This document shows, one piece after another, positions 56,246 to 64,000 of a DNA stretch of 64,000 nt. Below the pieces are notes generated by a model that was not told the origin of the DNA, ran no database searches, and worked only from the letters and a program-made list of their open reading frames with translations. The first letter of the stretch is position 1; the number at the start of each line of letters is the position of its first letter. Both the position numbers and the translations under genes were made by a program. Source of the stretch: Spodoptera frugiperda (lineage: Eukaryota > Arthropoda > Insecta > Lepidoptera > Noctuidae); the NCBI RefSeq assembly GCF_023101765.2, contig NC_064220.1:8308001-8372000 (forward strand), in the 5' to 3' direction.

Positions 56246-56439
56246 AAAAGAAACACTTATAACCATATTATACAAGAAATAGGAAAACAGAAAGGCCTAC
56301 CGCCTCACTAACTTCAAATCCTTTACTTACTTTAAACAATAGAACAAATCACCACCTTTTCCCAGCTACTGTCTTCCACAAAACAGTAGCTTGAAACTAC
56401 AATAAATATGGTTTCACAAAATATGGATCTACGTATGTT

Positions 56440-56560
56440 AAATACAACTTAAAAATTCCCTTAAAAGGAATAAAAACTAACTTAAAACTAAAATAAAGAA
56501 AAATAAATAAAAATAAAAATTTTCTTCTTTAGGCGAAGTACTCGTCCGCATTGTAATTTG
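56440..56560 (-). pseudogene. LINE 3' end (unit 2)
   Basis: As unit 1, with 'gcggacgagtacttcgccta' (one more codon pair before the stop) and an extra AAATA-rich stretch, so the two units have diverged. Confidence 0.55.
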
Positions 56561-56936
56561 TATGTTGGTGTTGATATGGTTGGTAAAAATATACTAAAGG
56601 ATCACAATTGTGGGAAAAGCATACCTACAGCATCTTTGGACGCTGTTATCAATAAAAAATACCAAAAAAATTAACTATTTATGCAGTTTTGTATTAGGAA
56701 AAATATCAAGAGAGAACAACGGTACCAAGATACCAAGGTACCAAGATCACATAAACGTAACAATGAAACAAAATAGAGCTTTTCAACCTAGGTATCTTGT
56801 CATTATTCCAATTACCTTTCATACGGTATCCCAATTTATATGCACTTTTTCGTTTAGTCAAAACTTTGCTGTGTTTTGGTTTTATGTTTTGTTTTGTTTT
56901 AGTTTAGTTTGTTTTTATACTGGACACAATTCCATT

Positions 56937-57041
56937 CGAAAAACCGAAAAAAGCCCAGTAATACTTTGCCCGAGCCGGGAATCGAAGCCGAGACCTCTTG
57001 TACGGCATTCGCACTTGCGATCACTCGACCAATGAGACAGT
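56937..57041 (-). repeat. S1 SINE head (unit 2)
   Basis: 'tcgaaaaaccgaaaaaagcc' to 'cgaccaatgagacagt'. Longer on the body side than in unit 1. Confidence 0.7.
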
Positions 57042-57545
57042 AAAAAAAAACTTCTAACCATATACAAGAAATAGAAAAACAGAAAGGACCACCGCCTCAC
57101 TAACTTTAAATCCTTTACTTACTTTAAAACAATAGAACAAATCACCACCATTCTCTCTTCCCAGCTACTGTCTTCCACAAAACAGTAGCTTGAAACTACA
57201 ATAAATATGCTCACAAAATATTCTACGTACTAAAGCAATGCGTGTCTTCAGTAGAAATGCGAAAATCAGTATTTATTGTCTAAGTGACGAGTAATAAATT
57301 GTTCCTAGGACTACCAAGTCCATTGTAGTTCGAGCAGGTTTTATTGTAGGACTATTGAATACGCCTCGCAATTGTAGGGGAAATATTTCTTTATTATTTT
57401 GTGTTACTTTGTGTTTAAGAATGTTTTTCGTTTAGCTTTGCTATGTTTTAGTTTTATGTTGTGTTTTGTTTTAGTTTAGTTTGTTTTTTTACTTCCTTAT
57501 TACGTACAAGTTCTTATAAGTACTACATGTGTATAATACAGTATT

Positions 57546-57640
57546 TTACTACTAGTGAAATTCAATACTTTTATCAAAATATTATGATCGCAACTCATAA
57601 CGTCATAATTTTTTTGCGTCAAATAGTAGGTATACTTACT
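57546..57640 (+). repeat. Dispersed repeat CTACTAGT..., partial
   Basis: 'ttactactagtgaaattcaa', 'gcaactcataacgtcataat', 'gcgtcaaatagtagg'. Just upstream (57424-57490) is a second repeat shared with 56840-56920 ('gttttgttttagtttagttt'). Confidence 0.5.
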
Positions 57641-58052
57641 TTTTTAAAATTAGCTACAAAAATTAAATAAATAAATATATCGTCAAATTAATGAATGAAA
57701 GTACGATAATTTTGGGATATTTTATTATATTGAAATATCATAATTATTATGATGACCTAGGAAACTACCCAAATCAAAAAAATCAAAGAAGTACTAACAT
57801 AGTTTTTATGTTGTGCTACTAACAGAATTGTATTATATTGCCGTATTGTATTATTTTGTCTATTATCTTATTTTGTCTTATTTTTGAATGATTGGCTTCT
57901 ATGGAATTTTCTGAAATAAATGATTTATTATTATTATTGGTTTATCGGTTTCTATACTGGTATAACATTATTTCCAAGTATTGTAGTGTTGGATTTGATT
58001 CTAAAATCATTACGTCTGTCAGCAATTTCTGGTTTCAAAAATTTATACTGGA

Positions 58053-58229
58053 CTAGCAAACCCGGTGAACTCCGTTTCCTCCTCTTCTTATTTTTTCCTG
58101 ATTTTCTTAGCTATGAACCTCACGTAGCCTGAGACCTTTCTAACGAATGCAAAACCGTGGAAATCGGTTTGTGCGTTCTGGAGTTATAGCGTCAGGAGGG
58201 AAAATCCGACCTATTTTTATATTATAGTC
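58053..58229 (-). mobile_element. Helitron-like repeat
   Basis: Reversed end '...cggagttcaccgggtttgCTAG' (58056-58053) followed by T fits a Helitron 3' end. The body has 'gaaatcggtttgtgcgttct' and 'ggagttatagcgtcaggagg'. The 5' end is not resolved. Confidence 0.55.
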
Positions 58230-58727
58230 TAAAAATATAAACTTAAAGTGGTAATAACCAAATGTTTATTATAAAATGTTCTACAAAACTTAATGGCATT
58301 ATTAAAAAAGAAGTGGAAAGTATCTGTTTTATAACTAATAAATAATTAATAAAATAATAATGAAAGGAATAAAATAACTAATGCAGCATAGAGGTTATCA
58401 TAATAATTTCCAACAAATTCTTGTAAAGTCGTTAAATTTATTCTTATTTAAGATTATAAAAAGTTTTTGTGTCGCTTGTGTGCAATGAATAAGAAAATTT
58501 TATCGATAATTAGTAAGTACTATAACTTTTAACAATAACTTCGTTATAGACCAGGAGCTGAACTTAGTTTTTCATAATTATCCAAGTATTCTAATTTCTT
58601 TTAAGGTTTTTTTTAAGTTACACATTTTTTTAGTCATAGTTCGTCAATTATTTGGTAATATCAAGATTTTTAGTAGAATAGTGTTGAAAGGTCAAATAAA
58701 CATTAAGTATCTAGCCATTAAAAAAAA

Positions 58728-58933
58728 ACTGCCTCGTTGGTCTAGTGGTCGCAAGTGCGACTGCCGGACAAGGGGTCTCAGGTTCGATTCCTGGGTCGAG
58801 CAAAGTATTGCTGGGCTTTTATCGGTTATTCGAAAATTTCACAGTAGTAACACGTCACAGAGTCTGGAATTATACCCAGTGTATGGCAGAATAGACTTAG
58901 TATAACACAAATGATGAAAAGTGGTCTACATTA
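58728..58933 (+). repeat. S1 SINE, 3'-truncated
   Basis: Head 'actgcctcgttggtctagtg', box B 'aggttcgattcctggg' at about 58779; body shortened, ends 'gatgaaaagtggtctacatt'. Confidence 0.8.
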
Positions 58934-61889
58934 CTTTTTCTTTAAAAAACCTTTACTAATAAAATTGGGTTCACTTACTGATATCGCAACTAGAATTAGC
59001 TCAGCTCCTGGTTCAAAAAGTGCTATAAAACTAAAAATAGTGCCTTAAGGCGGTACCTTCAAGTGCGTCCCGGGCTTAATCGTCTCCTTTGAAAACGATA
59101 TAACTGTCTTGCAGACAAATAAAATAAGTTTTTTACAACACCTACTGTCGGCGACTCTGGAATACTTTCATTTTATTTCAATTGTAATTTTATAATGCAT
59201 TTTCTATTAAAGAACTGTATGCTTTTACTTAACTTTTATATTTATATTTTATTACGATTTTTTTTTATGTTGAAAGCTCTTTAACTATGTCAATGACCTG
59301 CAATTTTCAATATGTTTAGTGTTGCTTAAAAAAGGCTTTTCTTATTATAAACTTTCTTAGAAAATAAAAGAAAAATACATCTACTAATTACTTAGTGACT
59401 TATTTCGTGACAAAAATTAAGAACCACTTACGTTATTCAAAGCAGTCAATAATTTTAACCGTTTTTAGCTTTAGTTAAACTCAAGAAATAAATTAAACCA
59501 ATTATCAGCACTAGCAAAATTTATGAAAAAACATTACTCAAAACGGATATTAACACCTAGTTATTTTAAACGAAAAACAAACAGTAGCAACAAATTAAAA
59601 TTCCCTCGCACATTATAAAATTTACAATAACTTTAAGATAATTACTATAGCTTTAATATCTCAGGAACAATTAACGTCTATCACGTTGGTCCGCCTCGGG
59701 GGTATTCGGGCGCGGTCGGCTGCACTCGGTAATTGCTCTGCTCGTACGCAGCCTCAAGCGACTGCAGCGGCTACCGTCTCTATAGTAGAGAAAACAATTT
59801 GTTTTAGTAAATAGAAAAATGATTTGTAATGTTGTCTCATTATCTTATTAGTAAATTGGTTTTTGAGTGCTAGTTATTAGTGTAGGTGGGACAATCGTTG
59901 ATTGATTGATCCGTCTGATGGTAAATATTGCTATTTCAATGAATTAGCACAATTTCCTGTTGGCTCTTGTACTAGACGACGTTGATTGGATTTACAGCAT
60001 ATTGTTGATGGGTGTATTAATCATTGTCTTGTCCAATTATGACTGAATAGTGCTGGATAGAAAATAAATGTTTTACACTCTTATCTCCTCGATTCTTATT
60101 TTTCTACAAGTCTAATCTAGCCATTGTGTTGTAATCTTACAATTTAGGATCACTGAACATAATCTAAGTATATTTAGGTACTTGTCAATAACTTCATTCA
60201 GTTCATTCTAATCATAAGGAAAATATTGACAACCGAATATACACAGATAGGTAATCAATCCAACGTCCATACAATTATAATGCCATCAAAAAACCTAACT
60301 ACCAACAGATTTATTAGCAAAGATAGGTAATTTCCACACAGATGACAACTAATTTATTCATAGAGTTTCGCAGTGTCCCGGTTGAGACCCGGGCACTGAC
60401 GTTGCCCGGGGCGGCCGTCTTGCCCCCAATTACGTCACAACTTGCCCAGATGTATGATTTGTCGGGAATTTTAATGAAGTCTTATGGATCGCTTTCCAAC
60501 CTGTTGCTGTATCAATGTTATAATGAGCTGATTGTGAACAAGTTTCGGTAAAGCTTAGTCGTGCAATTATTTTGCCTTGATTTCGGTTGTATTGATATGA
60601 TTCTTGATTATATCGTTGTGTGGTCCAATATGAGGACGAAAGGTGCAGAATCGGGAAATTGCTGGGCTGGCTACGTCAATATAATTAAATACTTGTTTTG
60701 TTCTTGTCATCAGATGTGATCTGAGTACAGGATTATGGTTCATCGATAACATTGACTCTTGTAAATGTTCCTTTCTTCCGTTTCATCATTTTTTTTCTCT
60801 GAAGATGTTTCCAGGAATATTCTCCATTGAGTATTCTTCGCCAGTTCACACTATAACTGCATTCTGCGTTCAGTTGACCCTTGAAATTTCCCTTTACGAG
60901 GTTAAGAGTTGAGAACAGGTCTAAAACGCCCATTACCACCGCCATAAGTACCGTTGGACTTTCAAAAAGTACGTAAAGTATATCATTATGCACCGGCGAA
61001 ATTCCCATGAGCGAAACAAAATTTTAATTAAACACAAAAGCTTGTTTCGGCTTTATCTTTCAAAAGAACAATGAGTGCAACAATTACAATCAACAAGGCC
61101 CACTGCTCTTACGGGACTTGAAAGAAAAAAAAACGCATCGAAAACGTGACCCAAATTGCTCTTTTTGCGCCGTACAGCTCCGATAATGGTCGAAATTTGC
61201 CGAAAGCGAACGAATTTCGGGGTCAATTTGATTTATTTACGGTTTGATACAGTTCCGCGTCCAAGTTCTTTCGGACAATGTGACTTGAATTGATGAGGCG
61301 AGAATGTTATTGGTGTCGAGGTGCATGAAGTAACGTGTAATAATTTTGTTAATGACAGGGCTTGCTTGTAGGCACTCATGTTCATATTTTAACTTAAATG
61401 TAGAGTAATTTGCTAGAGATATTTAATACGATAATCATTGTTTTTTTATTTATTTTTAAGTGCTACTTCTTTAACCATAGTTAAGAGACCATAATACTAT
61501 CAAAGCACATTAAAAGACCAAATAAAAAAAAATGTTCACAGGCCTTTCTGACATTATCAATGCTTGACACGTATAGTCTCTTCACTATTCTACATCATTA
61601 CTTTTATCATAAACTGCTATAGTGTTAAAAGCAAAAACGACTATGGCTCGTTGACTAGCGAGATAGGCACAGGTGGCTGGCCCATCGCCTGAGGATGTGC
61701 TTATCCATTTTGAATCGGCCCGTCCTGAACGCTAGGCCCTCCCACTGTCAACAACGACACGTCCCATGGAGATAATGGGTTTTGTATTGTTGTGCAAATG
61801 CCTACTGATATGATTATAGCCAACCATGATGATGCTTTTAGCTTTGGGGTGAGTTGTGGATCGTTTTGACGTCATGGAAGATATTTACA
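58934..61889. other. Largely unassigned 3-kb stretch with two GC patches
   Basis: GC-rich, CpG-containing patches at about 59690-59780 and 60375-60440 stand in AT-rich DNA. A 69-codon plus frame (60342-60551) and a 91-codon minus frame (60733-61008) have no motif I can defend. Region 61140-61270 and 61620-61830 are also more balanced. A first exon or regulatory DNA of a neighbouring gene is possible but unsupported. Confidence 0.35.
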
Positions 61890-62112
61890 CAGTATGTAAC
61901 CAAGAATTGTATTGTGAATCTGTTTGAAAAAGAGTAACCTATGGAGTTTCTTGCTCGTTCTTCTTCATATGAATCTACACTTTGGAACTAGCAAATAGCG
62001 TCGCTGGAGGACTAACCGACAGAAAGATGTTATTAATATTATTATATTTGCTTTGACGTTCAAAAGTGCCTTCCTGGTCTATTTAAAATAAATGATTTTG
62101 ATTTTGATTTTT
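61890..62112 (+). repeat. (TTTGAC)-tailed non-LTR 3' end
   Basis: 'gtaaccaagaattgtattgt', 'gagtttcttgctcgttcttc', 'ttcaaaagtgccttcctggt', 'aaataaatgattttgatttt'. Good match to 21290-21535. Confidence 0.7.
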
Positions 62113-63280
62113 TTTTGACAGTAAAATAATAGCTTGAGGATATCGGAGTTATGGCCTAGTAGTACTTAATTTCAGACGTAGAACTGTTTTTATTTATTCA
62201 CACTTTATTGGTTTTGTCTTATTTTTTACATTGCACTTTATTTTACCATAAGATCTGAAAATGTTTCGCCTTGTTTTACAAAAACTCATAGTTTTAAGAT
62301 GAACAAAATGCCACTGAAGTTTGGTCAATAAATCGTCAGAACATGACAATTTATATTATTAATATTCATTATGGAGCCTTGTTTTGGTCCGTCTGTGCTA
62401 TAATGGAACTACTACTACACTTCCATTTATTTATTTTTAATTTTATTTATATTCCCTGTAGTACAGGTGACCCACTTTTTTTTCTAACTTATTTTCTTGT
62501 TATAACTTGATGGTCGCGTGATTCAAGATGCAAATTAGTTTTATTTATTTCTATATAAAAAGGTATTTTAATTGCTGATCTTATGTGTGATCAATAAAAT
62601 TAAATAAAGTATCCACGTAAATGTCGTTTCGCTTTTTATTTTGTCGTTTTTCTAGTTTTTTTTTATTTTGCTTGTTTATTGATTGGCGTGTTTTATATTA
62701 CACGTTTGCAATAGAAAACAAATGCTTAGTCATTATTAAGCATTTCATTTAATTTTGATTTCAATATTTAGATATTTATGTAATCATGAATTACTAGTAA
62801 GAAATCGTACCTTAGCAATAAGTAGGTCTTATTAACTTTGGACTAGTTTGATTTATACACTTATTAAGCTATGATGGGACTGGTATACGGGACTGGCATA
62901 CGCTGTGCGGTATAAAAGTTCCCAAAATGAAAAAACTTTTAACTAAACATCAATTCTGAAGGAAGTTTGAGCACTATCTTTAACCAATCTATATTCCACG
63001 TTTTTATCAAAACCACTTTAGATTAACTTCAATGTTTAAGGAAATGACATAAACAGTTTCATTATTCCAATTCTAAGAACTGACTTCTTTTCTAGTCTTA
63101 ATAGACAGGTGTGCTTACAAAATGGTGTTGCTTAAGCGGCAATCGCTGGACAATCTATCAGACAGTATTTAACCAGTCATTTCCTTCAATCTAGTATGAC
63201 TCACGCGTACCGTGTAATACCCATACTACCTACAAAGTATAGTAATTTCATACCTTGTGGAATTATCTGTGGTAGTGTGT
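62113..63280. other. Unassigned AT-rich DNA
   Basis: Nothing recognised. Confidence 0.4.
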
Positions 63281-63420
63281 TTTTTATGATACAAGCCTTT
63301 AAATGAGCAGATGGATCACCTGAGCATAAGCAATCGCCACCGCTCATGAATAGTATTACAAATGCATTGCCGGCCTTTTGGGGGTTAGGAATTTAAGGGT
63401 TGTTGGGGAATCGGAGTTTG
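63281..63420 (-). repeat. F3 3' part
   Basis: T-run, 'aaatgagcagatggatcacc', 'cattgccggccttttggggg', 'ggaatttaagggttgttggg'. 5'-truncated at 63420. Confidence 0.7.
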
Positions 63421-64000
63421 GTCAGAAATATTGTGGTAAATTTTCTTAAGAATGTGGAGCAGGCTCAACCAACAATGGACTATCGATTCCTTCATCTACA
63501 TCAATCAATTTCTTTACGTAAGCTTGTAACAACTCAACGATAGCCCCTCCGATTCCAAGTCAACTTTCTTCTATCATAAAACTACACATAGTGAATGGCC
63601 AACTTGTACACATTCCCATATCGTTTAAACATGCCACCATAATATCAATGTTCCATATGAAATCAACTTTTTAATTCCCTTAGAGCGATTTTCATTTCGC
63701 TAAACCTGTTTATCATTACTTCATGTTTTGCTAGAGCATTATAATTCTTATGTTAGTAAAGATAAAGGTTATTTTCTCCGTGAATGTTTGTAAATTGTGT
63801 GAGTAGAGAGCACCGTGTCTAAACCACTGGCAGTTTAGATTTAAGTATTCTTATTTATTGCAATTTGTCAGTGAAACGAGATTTTAAACTTGTTTTAATT
63901 GCTGGCCGCTTAGACTGCGATAGGGTTGAACAAATTATTTTATGATGTAATAATTAAACGTCATTCTAATGGTTCAGTTGTTTCGGTTTTGCCTGTCGTA
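63421..64000. other. Unassigned DNA to window end
   Basis: No repeats or coding sequence recognised. Confidence 0.35.

Larger units (their letters stand above)
55838..57220 (+). repeat. Two-unit tandem segmental duplication
   Basis: Unit 1 (55838-56415) and unit 2 (56416-about 57220) begin alike ('atgtggatct / atatggatct', 'atgttaaatacaactt') and end alike ('ccagctactgtcttccacaa', 'cagtagcttgaaactacaat'). Each carries a reversed LINE 3' end and a reversed S1 head. Unit 2 holds about 200 extra bases (56728-56935). Confidence 0.85.

Noticed and set aside
56610..57035. 141-codon plus-strand frame
   Set aside because: It spans the tandem duplication and ends in a reversed S1 head.
60733..61008. 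91-codon minus-strand frame
   Set aside because: No motif and no support from context; compatible with chance.

Overview
The window looks like gene-poor insect chromatin, most probably from a moth (Lepidoptera; noctuid-like is my best guess). The evidence is an AT-rich background, no compact operons, no long intact reading frames, and a dense population of repeat families. These include Helitron-type elements ending in a GC hairpin plus CTAG and inserted between A and T, two tRNA-headed SINE families, A-tailed non-LTR retrotransposon products, and many short inverted-repeat (MITE-like) elements. The taxonomic reading rests on remembered repeat types, not on a search. I see no intact protein gene that I can name.

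Layout. 0-13 kb: mostly unique AT-rich DNA with scattered SINE and non-LTR copies and a composite inverted-repeat element at 2949-3354. 13.7-15.2 kb: two Helitrons placed head to tail at one A/T target. 16.5-19.3 kb: the most unusual part, three protein-like reading frames close together (two broken, minus strand; one open, plus strand), rich in cysteine and asparagine and unlike any repeat here. 19.3-32.8 kb: repeats, including one element between 41-bp direct repeats, a dimeric non-LTR copy, a minisatellite and a two-unit tandem duplication. 32.8-35.1 kb: a second, inverted and expanded copy of the large Helitron carrying about 670 bp of an ATTTT-type repeat. 35-58 kb: many nested insertions, LINE open-reading-frame fragments, perfect-arm inverted-repeat elements and a second tandem duplication (55.8-57.2 kb). 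58-64 kb: mostly unique DNA with a few repeats.

There is no visible working pathway. What the sequence records is insertion history: TTAA- or A/T-targeted DNA elements, LINE-machinery products with 8-14 bp target duplications and A tails, insertions inside insertions, and local duplications. Findings most worth checking are the decayed gene cluster at 16.5-19.3 kb (possibly a fossil of foreign or viral DNA, but unidentified), the abutting Helitrons, and two insertions flanked by very long direct repeats (41 and 56 bp). Family labels used below: S1 and S2, tRNA-headed SINEs; F2 and F3, short A-tailed non-LTR-type repeats; H, Helitron-like.
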